Notes under the pieces: generated by a model
Database searches by the model: none
What the model was told of the DNA's origin: nothing
What the model saw: the letters and a program-made list of their open reading frames with translations, nothing else
Shown here: positions 44,113 to 64,000 of the stretch, piece after piece
Layout: each line of letters starts with the position of its first letter
Numbering within the stretch: position 1 is the stretch's first letter
Translations under genes and position numbers: made by a program
NCBI GenBank assembly: GCA_947561715.1
Contig: OX387201.1
Coordinates: forward strand, 7,210,001-7,274,000
DNA from: Ascidia mentula
Taxonomy: Eukaryota; Chordata; Ascidiacea; Phlebobranchia; Ascidiidae
Length of the DNA stretch: 64,000 nucleotides
Direction of reading: 5' to 3'

Positions 44113-47100
44113 CGCCCAGAGTCTGCACTTGTTTACATACAGCCTATATAAGCTCGTCGCTGCACGGCAAACGTACGAGAAATGCTCGGTTAGTTTAGGG
44201 GATGCAATGCGATCGCAGCTCGAATGAAGCCGGAAATTGTATGCTTTCCTGGCTTAAACGCTGTTCAGTCACGTGGCCTCGTTTCTAGTAATCAACGAAC
44301 GGTTGATCGATTGCTAAAATGTTTGGCGCTCTCGAAATGTGACAGAAACTTGGTCACGTTTTGCCCAGCGCCTATCACGCGTCAGGCACATTAGTGCAAA
44401 GGACTATTGTGTGCCAGTGTTTAACATATTGTTCGATGCTCCTAAAATGGCGCGAAGGTTTGCACCGCCCCCCTAATAAACCGCATCGTCGTTTTTACTA
44501 CAAGCTATGGGTTGTTACCTCATCGTTAAGGGTCTCTCCGAGGCCAAGCTGTCTGCCTTCCTGTTTTGTACACGAAACAGTGCCAATGTAAATAGCAACT
44601 TTCACAAACTTTCTACTACATGTATACACAGGTCTAATCCTTTATTATTCTCAAAAACTTTCTTTCTTGTAACCAATGGAAACTATTGGTAAAAAGCGGC
44701 GATTTGTTTCGCGCTATGCACTCGTCCCATGCGGCAGTCGCAGCCAACGCCCGGCTACTACAGGATCCCATGCAATCGTGTTATTAGTCATTGTGACGTT
44801 CGCGATTGTCCGTTGCGCAAGGTGGAAGTCTCTGTACCGTGCTCTCGCGTTACCGTAAACAGAAACGCGGATGCCCTCCACGATTAATCGCGTCTTTTCC
44901 AAAACGCAGGCCGCCATTCGTCCCTGCAGTTCTGAAAATCGAGACGTCGCAAGCGCAGAAACCACCGTTCCTGCCCATACACAGGCAGAACTGGCACTTC
45001 GTCCAGTTAGATATCGATAATAGGAAGCGTAGTGTACGATTGACTGACAGCTTCAATGGATTCGACCTGCGTTTTACATTTCAACAAAATGCAGCGTGAT
45101 CGCGTCACTGGCCTGACCTGACTTCCTCCAAAATGCATTGCCGCACATGTTGCTTTATCGGTCCTATGGGCATTGCATGTTTCTTACCACCGCGTCCCGG
45201 TTTTCAACAACTCAACTCTATGCAACAATTGCCCAACTTGCGTCAATATCACGTGAGGAGAAAGCACCTTCAGCGGCACATATGCGATACGTGAGCACCG
45301 GCTGGAGAAAGCACGCAGGCTTGCCATATGACACTGCGGCTGGGAAATTACACGCAGCATGCAGTTTAGGGGCTTTTGGGCACGTTCGCGTATCTGGCAA
45401 TATTTGAGCGTTACACCAATGCATTCGGGTCTTAGGAAGTGACATGACAACCAGATATCGAATTTTTATAAGCTTTGTTACTGTATCAAAAATCAATAAT
45501 CAGTATTAGGGCAGCTGGTGACTATATATCCCATACGTATTGAATCACCGGAAACATCAGTTAAATGGGCAGGTCAGTCATTCAATGCGGATATGCAATC
45601 GGCTAAAAGGTTAGCTTGCTTCGAACAAACAGCAACATTGTTTGGTCGTAAAACGCTAACAAAGATTCAACATTTGTTTTACAAATATACAGCAAACAAA
45701 CACTTTGAGGCAATAGTGCTGTTATGCACCAGGAAAAACTTGGATGTAAAAATAGGCTATCGAGTTCGAGGTTTTTCGAAGTTTCAGGGCAGCGATCGCC
45801 GAATGCACGCTACCTTAAAACTGCAATATCACTATCTAGTTTTCAGTTCTCTACCGCCACCTAAATAATTTACGTTTGATCGGCAAAAACTATTGGGCAA
45901 GAACATTGAAGCAAATTTACATCAGGCCTGCTATTAAACCAGTCGAATTTTACAACGTATGTACTTCTTACAAATACCTACACAATGTAAAGTCGTTTGA
46001 TGATTGCTCAAGCACAGTAGTAATTCGCTCTCGAAACTTATTTGAATAAAGACACTCGAAGGAGTTATAAGGGGTTGATTTACTTGGGGCTAACAGGTCT
46101 TTTATAGTATTACACTTGCGTGCGAAAAAGGCCAACTAAAAAGCCGAAACAGTTGCTCTCACCCAGGATTTCTGAAACTGCGAGCCATGAAACTAAATCG
46201 GTGTGCCGCAAATTTTTCACCCAATAACAATTTATTAATTCTAACAAAGATTCGGCGTTTTTTTGTGAAGCAAGAAAACACAAATTATAAGAGGTAAATG
46301 TTGCCACGGCAATTATTACGGCAATCGTTTTTCCTCTACGACACGAATCAAGAATAAACAGCGTTACGGAACTTAAAGCTGCGGTTGAAGAGCTGGGCGT
46401 GTGTTTATCGGATATTTAGTCCTGAATCATATCAATTTGTTCACCCAGCCATGGCCACACACCGCGTTAGGTGTTGTTGTTGCTGCAATATAAAACTGAC
46501 CTCAAGTTCACGAAAAAAGAGGATTCACGCATGACGTGGCCCTAAAAAGGTTAGAAACCCCTGCTCTGACCGCTGGACAAAGTATGTACGGAGTGTTTGT
46601 TTGTGCTTGTGATAATGTGTTTCGTGCAATACTTTGCACCTGGATTTCTCAACCACTGGAACCAAGGTCTGAATTGTCTTTCTTCACAACCTTTATTTTT
46701 TTAATTACTACATAATTGGCTCTGCAACGTATGTTTTGTGTGTAAGGATGCAGTTGAGTGTTGATCTACAACAATTAAGCATTTAAAATAAGAAAATCTC
46801 AAAACTATTCAAATCCTTAACAAACAACGTCTTCAAGAAATCAACCTTATTCCATTCCAGCAACACATTTTTTTGTGTGGCAAACTTTTGCAGCAATTTA
46901 AAAATTATCAAATAACCTTGTGCCTGAACCCTTTTATTTTTTGAACACATGTTTGTTTTAATAAGCATCTACAGTTTTTAAGTCAAGCATGTATTAAACA
47001 ATGAAAGCAGCCATGCAAGGTTATTTGACATTTTTAATTGCCGTTGCAGCAAAGTATTGGGTTTAAATTTTATTGTAAATGCTGTACCACATTAAAATAT

Positions 47101-47219
47101 GACCAAGTCAAAGCTTGGCTACTTACACCAAATTCTTCGCCAGTCAGGATTACATGATCATATGAAATCATTCCAAATTACACAAATTTTGGGAGAATGT
47201 CTTCAATATGGGTTTGACA
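44113..47219. other. Long intergenic region, mostly empty
   Basis: About 3.1 kb. A GC-richer island at about 44700-45100 is open on both strands but has no splice or start context. A plus-strand open stretch at 45518-45868 lacks coding character. A hAT-like transposon end is at 46544-46563. Nothing else was recognised. Confidence 0.45.
46544..46563 (-). mobile_element. Candidate hAT-type terminal repeat
   Basis: AAAAAGGTTAGAAACCCCTG reads on the other strand as CAGGGGTTTCTAACC, a hAT-like terminal repeat. The partner end was not found, so this may be a truncated non-autonomous copy or chance. Confidence 0.3.
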
Positions 47220-48035
47220 CTAAGGTTCCAGAAGAGCACTTTCTTTAGTCTTGCTTATTTGATCTACTTGTGTAGCATAGTGCTGCCCATATAGTTTCAA
47301 TTGCTCTGCAATGTTTTTTTTAAGGTCAATGCTGATACTTTTGTCGGCAAATATTTGATTTGTTTCCTTGGTAACCAAGTTGTGTATGTCACTTTTACTC
47401 AACCCAACTCTGACCTTGACTTTTTTTACCAGATCCCGGCGATATTCAGCTGTTGCCTGAGAAACTGCGACCTTAATTATTGATCCTGTGACTGTGGGAT
47501 TGCAGTTTATTGAACTCTCCTGGAGCACTGCTTGAACTTGGGGAATACACTCAGGAAAGGCCACCAAGTCAATAGTCACAAGTTTAGGTGTTACTCTTAC
47601 AATTTGACCGATATCACACAGGTCAACAACCTCATCACCAACTGGAATTTTCAATTGCTCGAAACCAGACAAATCTGTTCCAACTCTGAAGTTTTGGCCC
47701 ATGTCGTGTTGGAGGTCCTTCACCATTTCTTCCAGTTGCTTTTGTATTTCAAACAAATCGATCAGGTCTTCCACATCACTTGGGCTTACCACCTGTTTTA
47801 TTTTTCCTGCAGCTGCCTTGCCCTTTTTTTTCAGTTGTACAGTTGACAAATGAAACCGTCGATAACAGTTCACTATGTTTGGATGAGAAGTTTGTGACTG
47901 GTTCTCATTACCCTGAACATCCCTGATGTACAAGTGATTGCATTTCGTGAAGATTCTTTTGGTTTGAACTGACCGGAAGTTATGGATGAAAACTTGTGAC
48001 TGCAAGGTTTGACGCAGTAGCCACTTTAGTGACAT
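47220..48035 (-). CDS. MRRF: Mitochondrial ribosome recycling factor, intronless
   Basis: 271 aa from ATG 48035. The N-terminus is rich in Arg, Lys, Ser and hydrophobic residues without acidic ones (MSLKWLLRQTLQSQVF), as expected of a mitochondrial presequence. The RRF domain starts near residue 85 (KGKAAAGKIKQVV), with VTPKLVTIDLVAFPECIPQVQAVLQESSINCNPTV and IIKVAVSQATAEYRRDLVKKVK matching the family. It splits post-termination mitoribosomes together with EF-G2. Domain length is normal. The Arg-rich signature of bacterial RRF is only partly kept, as in animal MRRF. Human MRRF has introns; this copy has none. Confidence 0.93.
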   Translation of the reverse strand: MSLKWLLRQTLQSQVFIHNFRSVQTKRIFTKCNHLYIRDVQGNENQSQTSHPNIVNCYRRFHLSTVQLKKKGKAAAGKIKQVVSPSDVEDLIDLFEIQKQLEEMVKDLQHDMGQNFRVGTDLSGFEQLKIPVGDEVVDLCDIGQIVRVTPKLVTIDLVAFPECIPQVQAVLQESSINCNPTVTGSIIKVAVSQATAEYRRDLVKKVKVRVGLSKSDIHNLVTKETNQIFADKSISIDLKKNIAEQLKLYGQHYATQVDQISKTKESALLEP

Positions 48036-49118
48036 TTTTCGTACATGCTAATATACAGAAAATGAACCTAAATAAACAGAGTTTGCCTTAGTGAATTCAG
48101 AATAACTCATGCAGAACAATTGCAGAAAAAGTAACATATAAACTAAAATAAGACAAACTCAATCTTGAATATTGTTCCCTATGTCTGTGCTTGCTGTGTA
48201 AACACTTCCACAGATGAGATTGGTGCGATAATTACTATTTTACTGCAAGTTGAAAATGAAATCAGCCAAAAAAATCTTATAAAATTATTTTTTCTTTTTA
48301 GTTTATGCATGACTGAATACAATTTCAAGCTATTTTTTGCAAAAGTTTATCATTACGTACAATTCAAAAATGCACTTTTCCAAAAAATTGGTATATTGTG
48401 GAAGTAAATGAGCCAATAATCGTCAGCAGGCTGATAGACAGCACACACTTTCGACCCAACAGGTCTAATCAGTGCAGCTAATTTACGTGACACAGAGCCG
48501 ACAACACTATTGGTTTCCAAGCAGTTGCATGGCCATAGTGCGTTTGCTTTGGCTAGATTGTCGGCAAGGCCGTTTCAAGTCACCAGCTGATGAGATCTGA
48601 TGGATTGAAACAGTGCGCACTATTTACGGCTCGTTGGCATGATCACATTTCTTTTAGCACGACTACTCAGCTCTTCATAAAACAAACTCTTTTCTTTATT
48701 TACAGATGTCATTTAGCAAAAAAACAGGGAATTAGGTTTGGCCGAAAATTGCAATGCTTTTCAGAAATTTTTCTCAGCGTGGTTGTGTTATTTGTTTTAA
48801 TAACAGTCATACATTTTTGTTGATGTATTTTTGATTTGCTTCTTTATTTGCCGTGACATAAAGTCATGTTACACCAAGCGTGAAACTATTTTGAGTATTT
48901 TTATTCATAAAAACACGATTTACAAAAAAATCCCCAAGTACGAAAGTACAGTACACTGATTTCTACGCAAGATGCGTTTGTTTTTTGATAAGGAGTCTGC
49001 AGAAATACTGTAAAATACTGTATTTCCCATTGATTTTTTTGCTAGTTATGTTGTGTTAACTATGTTCTTGTCAATGTTATTTTTAATAGAAGTAATGTGA
49101 TAATGATGTGGAATTGAA
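48036..49118. other. Divergent promoter region between MRRF and TMEM234
   Basis: MRRF (minus) and the TMEM234/NR2C2AP pair (plus) diverge from here. AT-rich; no exon, RNA gene or repeat was recognised. Confidence 0.45.
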
Positions 49119-49619
49119 ATGCTTTATGCGCTTATTTTGTTGTTCATAACTTCTGTTTTTTGGGGAGTAACAAATCCGTTTCTGAAACGTGGTGGATCAG
49201 GAATTGAAAAGGAGAACGGCATTGTTGCTAAACTGTGGTTTATTGTATGTAACTGGAAGTGTGTAGCCCCACTTATATTTAATCAACTCGGATCTGTATT
49301 TTACTTCTTAGCCCTCTCAGTGGCTGGTATGTATGGTTACATATTTGTTCTGTATTAACTGTAATGTTATGTAATAAAAGTATGTCTTATAGATCTATCT
49401 GTTGCTGTTCCTGTTGCAAATTCATTGACACTCACCCTAACAACTGCCACTGGATACTGGCTGGGTGAAAGGTTTCAGAAGGGTAAGGTTTTAAGTGTTA
49501 GTGATCTGAAAATTATGTTCTTTAAATTGCTAATGTTCCGTGCATTTTGCTTAGGTCAACTTTTTGGTTGTGGACTGATTCTTATTGGAGTTGTTCTTTG
49601 TGTGCTTTCCAAATCCTAG
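49119..49619 (+). CDS. TMEM234: TMEM234, small multi-pass membrane protein (EamA-like)
   Basis: Three exons, 49119-49326, 49393-49482 and 49555-49619, give 120 aa. Four hydrophobic segments follow the family order: LFITSVFWGVTNPFLKRG, FNQLGSVFYFLALSVADLSVAVPVANSLT, TATGYWLGE and GCGLILIGVVLCVLSKS. Human TMEM234 (C1orf91) matches over its membrane part and has a longer tail. The function is little known; loss in zebrafish affects the kidney filter. Its stop codon lies 14 nt before the start of NR2C2AP, so the two are likely co-transcribed. Confidence 0.93.
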
Positions 49620-49633
49620 ACCCAAACCCCGCC

Positions 49634-50143
49634 ATGTCTCTAATAAAAGAGTCCAGCTCTATTCAGGTCAGTTCGGTGCTTAACCGTGACACAAAGCAGT
49701 ATGGGAAAAAGTTCTTGTTTGATGGAAATCCGGACACATGCTGGAACTCAGATCAGGTATCACCTTGCAATGTTAAATTTCGAATTTACAACTGAATTTC
49801 TGCCTAGGGAAAGAAACAGTGGATTAAGGTCATGTTTGATGACCCACTGACATTAAAGGAAGTTTCAAAACTTGATCTACAACTTCAGTTTCAAGGTGGT
49901 TTCAGCTGTAAGCATTGTGAAATTGCTGTTTCAGATGAAAATGGAACAGTGGTGGCAACCTCAAACTGTTATCCAGAAGATGTGAATTCAGTTCAAAAGT
50001 TTACCATCAGTTTTGCACTGCCTGACCATACTGAGCAAACTTGTGTCAATATTTCAGAACTTAAACTCACATTCAATGAATTGACTGACTTTTTTGGGCG
50101 TGTAACTCTTTATTTGGTTGATGTACTAAGAGCCGCTGCATAA
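49634..50143 (+). CDS. NR2C2AP: Nuclear receptor 2C2-associated protein (TRA16)
   Basis: Two exons, 49634-49756 and 49808-50143, give 152 aa. It is a discoidin/F5-F8C-like beta-sandwich: VSSVLNRDTKQYGKKFLFDGNPDTCWNSDQG, LDLQLQFQGGFSCKHCEI, a central YPEDVNS and the C-terminal LTDFFGRVTLYLVDVL all match human NR2C2AP. In mammals it binds the orphan receptor TR4 (NR2C2) and represses it. The ATG at 49634 gives the canonical N-terminus. The frame is also open upstream through the end of TMEM234. The AG of the TMEM234 stop codon TAG is the only AG in the spacer. Confidence 0.94.
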
Positions 50144-51347
50144 ATTTGAATCATTGTGGCATAGGCTTTTTTTTATTATATTTTATCTGTCGTTAGCAAA
50201 TGACATAAAACTGATGTCAAACTCTTGATGAAACTGTTTTTTTACCTTGGGTCTTAATTATCATATTAGATGTATTTTGTTTGATATTACTTTTTCAGTA
50301 ATTCCCACCTTTTGGGGTCAAAACACTTCCGTTGAAATTATCAAAGATTGATTTTATTGGCATACTTCATAAATATAAATAAATGCATGGAGGCAAATCA
50401 CAGTTTAGGCAAAAGGGATTATAAAAACGAAATAAAACAAATGAAAAAATTGCAAAAATGTATTGGCTGCCTTCACGTTCTTTCTGTGTGGATGTCATGT
50501 CGCCGAAATTTTCGCTTCCGTCTCACCTGCGTTGCACATCATTGCATTACAAACAAATCAGATAAGAAAGTTATTAAACTGACACCACATAAACAGATCG
50601 GAGTTTCGCAAACAGACGGCGATATTTTGTGTCTATAGAAGCAGGTACGATTCACCGAAAATGTATTTTTTTGCCAAAGCTATACAAAGAGATGCTAAAA
50701 TGATGATATTACATGATGCTTATGTGCCTTTACCCAAATAAACATTGTGTTTAAGCAGTCGCTTCAAGATGTACTAACAGCTTGATATAATCAAAACAGG
50801 TTTGGTTGAACACATTTGATTAGCGACCACCAACAGTGGTAATATCGTCCACTTATTGTGCAACGGGTACAGCGCAAAGAGGTATTTAAAGCACCCTGTC
50901 CTTAGGTAATCACAAAAGCTTACGAAATTACCCAAACTGCAAAGCTTGCGTAGTTAAGGTATTGATTGCTACTTGAGAGGAAGCCCAAAAGATTGCTTAA
51001 ACTTTAAAAACACCTTGTATAAAGATCTCGCGTGGGCCCATCCGGTTTTTGTAACAAACCACCACCTTGCCCAGATACTAATTTTCGTCTTAACGCCAAG
51101 AACAAAACGCCACGCTCCGCGTCAATCCGGTCAAATATGTTCAGCCACTCATCGGTTCGCCTTAAATCCCACAGCGTGAATTTTGATACGCTTGTGCTGC
51201 GGCTGGCAAGTCATGTAATCGCAATTAGCGGATTTGCGCCCGAGCAAATTGTTCTGGGCGTTGTTTGCGCGGTCCTCGATGGAACTTAATGATCGGTTCG
51301 AATTCTCGGGTGTGCGATGTACCCATTTTTGGTTCTCAAAAAACAAG
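50144..51347. other. Convergent 3' region between NR2C2AP and protease A
   Basis: Holds the 3' ends of both genes. Minus-strand DNA at about 51149-51346 is open but follows the protease stop, so it is probably 3' UTR. No repeat or RNA gene was seen. Confidence 0.45.
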
Positions 51348-55152
<3,805 letters not shown>

Positions 55153-56389
55153 TACAACCTCCACTGAGTTAAACTTAAAGACTACAAATTCTTACTGGAA
55201 ATGTTCTGCAATGCCTGGAGACAAAAGCAACTTAATTCTCATTTCGAAACCGCAATTTAATTGACAGACAGTAAAACGTCTGTAGTCCGCACTCGTCGAC
55301 TCTCGACCGCACAATGCCGTCTGGCTTCGTTCGGCAACCGGTTGTGGACGCGATTCGAAAGAACAGCCGAAGGATGAGAGTCACGGCCCAAGCATGGTCT
55401 AATTACGGGTTGCTTTGATAAGCTCGACTCCACCAGAAAAACACAGCGCTTTTTCGTGGCGCGGTGAATCGACTGGACAAAATCCGGTCGGCGATTTATA
55501 ATGCCCAGTTGCTCTGGATTTACACCTTCAATTTGCAAAACATACACTAGTCGATGTCTATACTATAAAATATGTCGGCGGATTTACAACACACGAAACT
55601 TTATCGTCTATGGATGCTACTGTGATTTGAGGATTTTTAAGTCGTTTTGTTTGGCTGCATGGTTTGATAGTAATTCTCGATGACGCATTTTTGCACACGT
55701 ATTCCAACCGCATATGATATGCTTCTTTCCTGAACTAAAGAGAAAAATGGTTCTCTGTACCTCGTGTCATCAACATGTATTCCCAGTTGGAAACTGCCTT
55801 TGGTTTTGTGTAGGTTGCTAACTTTAAAAATCTGGAAACTTGCTGGTAACAGCCTGGGCAAATCGAAAACAGAACAGAAAACTTTCACTCATAGAAAAGC
55901 TTATATTGTTTCGCATTTGCTTGTATATGTTTGTTAAGCTACAAAACTGCGTTTGATCACATAGAACGCAAAAGAAGACGAAAAAAATGAAAGACCGAAA
56001 ATATTCGTGAAGCAAAATGGGCAGAAGTTCAATGGAAGGATGAAAACTCAAATCACAGTCATCTGGAACAAATAGGAGGAAATTCTTCCCAGACAAAGGC
56101 CAATGGGAAAATTTTGTTTAGGCGGGCATGCAACTTTGCCCTACGGCAACATCTTCTGATAAGATACAGATGATGATCAAGTTTAACGCACTTTGTTTAT
56201 GTTTGTGGAATCCAACCTTCTGCTTTGCCTGACAAAAAAAAAATGTGCTATAGGTAACTTGTGAGCAATAATAACAAATTTAAAGAACCTACGGAATAAA
56301 AATATGATTGACGTAAATTTGTTTGCGCTGTTTAAGTGCTTTGCACACGAACGCATTCATCAGATAAAATAAATTTAGAATTTAACTAT
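55153..56389. other. Upstream region of protease A
   Basis: Should hold the protease A promoter and, at its right end, the promoter of the small plus-strand gene. No exon or repeat was recognised. Confidence 0.45.
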
Positions 56390-62961
<6,572 letters not shown>

Positions 62962-63588
62962 TTTAACCTAATGGTCTACACTCCACACAATGTCGGCATG
63001 CTCGATTTACTGTGGAAACTGTCATCAAAGCTTTAGAACCGATACTCTGTGCTATCAGCTAACTGTATTTTTCGTAAAATACCACAGAACACAACCAAAT
63101 GTCGACAGCAGATGGGAAATGACGCAGCGATGATGCGACATTATTGCGTGTGCCACTGCAGTGCGCTGTTAGTCATAGTATACATAAACGACGACAAAGC
63201 TAATTACAACTTGTTTGTTATCAGTACGCTTTGTCCAGCACCTTTACAACAACTATGTAACAAAGGTTTACAAGAACAATCTCTACACCACTAAATGGCT
63301 TGTGCGGCAAACTTTGTCACAATACCTTAGCAAGGCAAATGTCAGATCTGCTACTAATTACAATTCCTGACTGAGAATTAGAGCCCGGCGCCTGTCACGT
63401 TTGAAAATTACCCAGAACTTTAAGATAACGTTGACTCTATTTTGGTGTCACCTACGCAGGAGAATGCTTTGTGGCCTTCACTGTCACTCAACTTTTTACA
63501 CTGTTTAGTAAATCACCGAACATAATCATCCTTCTTGTCATAGCCTCTGTAGTTGACTTTGTGGGCGGTATAAGGTACTGGTAACTAG
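62962..63588. other. Upstream region of protease B
   Basis: Divergent spacer between protease B and the coding stretch at the right edge. It should hold the protease B promoter. Nothing else was seen. Confidence 0.4.
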
Positions 63589-64000
63589 CCTGTTGCGCTT
63601 TCGCGGTGCCAACAACAACTCTGTCTTAAACTGTTGGAATGCCTGTAGTGCGAAAGACGTAGATAGTAGTTGCGTCATTGCCCTGAAAAACTGCGGCGAT
63701 TTGCGTCAAAACGTGCCAGAACTGGCCTGTAATTTCCAGTCACTAAAAATAAACTGCAAGAGTGACGTCGCCAGTAGTCAAGGTTCAACAATCAACAGGT
63801 TTGTCATAATTTTTTAACTTCAGCGGTACGTTCTTTATCATGCTTTAACTTCAACACTCTACCGTTTGAGCAAAATACAGACGTGCAGGTAAAGCGTTGT
63901 TACTGGTTGAAGTGCATGTCTCCATATAATTCTCACTGCCTCGGGCCTTACAACGATGTGACAAGAATGGAATTCACCACAACAGTATACTACAGCAGCA
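63589..64000 (+). CDS. Partial Cys-rich extracellular-type coding region at the window edge
   Basis: Two plus-strand exons are suggested: 63589-63782, after acceptor GGTAACTAG, and 63824 to the window end. They join in phase 1 if the donor CAAG/GTTCAA is used (a second donor, AACAG/GTTTGT, lies at 63799 but gives a stop). The peptide is Cys-rich and evenly spaced (NCWNAC, SSCVIALKNCGDL, LACNF, INCKSD, LSCFNF, RCYWLKCM, HCLGPY), which suggests a secreted or surface domain. No start codon was identified and the 3' part is outside the window. No family is claimed. Confidence 0.42.

Noticed and set aside
44700-45100. GC-richer island open in frames on both strands
   Set aside because: Mutually overlapping open frames on both strands with no start or splice context are expected by chance in GC-richer DNA.
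45518-45868. Plus-strand open frame of 116 codons
   Set aside because: It opens with GTG, not ATG, lacks splice sites and any recognisable motif, and lies in an otherwise empty region.
51149-51346. Possible extra C-terminal exon of protease A
   Set aside because: The last exon already ends with a stop (51348-51350) in the same position as in paralogue B, so the following open stretch is more likely 3' UTR.

Overview
The window looks like nuclear DNA of a compact chordate genome, most likely a tunicate (ascidian). The genes are animal and chordate-type: lamin, ASPHD, PEX1, RUSF1, TBCCD1, atypical soluble guanylate cyclase, FLVCR-type transporters, PUS1, MFAP1, MRRF, TMEM234, NR2C2AP and TMPRSS-like proteases. 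Introns are mostly 50-500 bp, some are close to the minimum possible size, spacing is tight, and one gene pair lies only 14 nt apart. The species cannot be fixed from sequence alone.

Layout. 0-12 kb: a minus-strand series of lamin (5' part only, cut by the window edge), an ASPHD-like hydroxylase, an intronless PEX1, the nine-exon RUSF1 and an intronless TBCCD1. 12-16.4 kb: a plus-strand, 16-exon atypical soluble guanylate cyclase. 17-23.2 kb: a tandem array of three FLVCR/SLC49-type transporter genes, one intact, one with a single-base frame break and one decayed. 24-29 kb: PUS1, then an unrecognised membrane/coiled-coil gene whose last exon has absorbed a tRNA-derived SINE with its poly-A tail. 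29.7-34.5 kb: MFAP1. 34.9-42.2 kb: a 20-exon minus-strand EF-hand gene that I cannot name. 43.3-44.1 kb: a small leucine-rich-repeat gene. 44-49 kb: mostly empty DNA around an intronless mitochondrial ribosome recycling factor. 49.1-50.1 kb: TMEM234 and NR2C2AP in operon-like head-to-tail order. 51.3-63 kb: two paralogous type II transmembrane serine proteases on the minus strand, with small plus-strand genes nested in or interleaved with their introns. The last 400 bp hold the start of another Cys-rich plus-strand coding region.

Exon models were built by hand from splice sites and reading phase. For RUSF1, the cyclase, PUS1, MFAP1, the EF-hand gene, both proteases, TMEM234, NR2C2AP and the nested 172-aa gene, the exon lengths sum to a whole number of codons, which supports the models. 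The strongest items for a second look are the duplicated zymogen-activation exons in the protease pair, the antisense genes threaded through their introns, the SINE-derived protein tail, and the unusual splice sites and catalytic residues of the cyclase.
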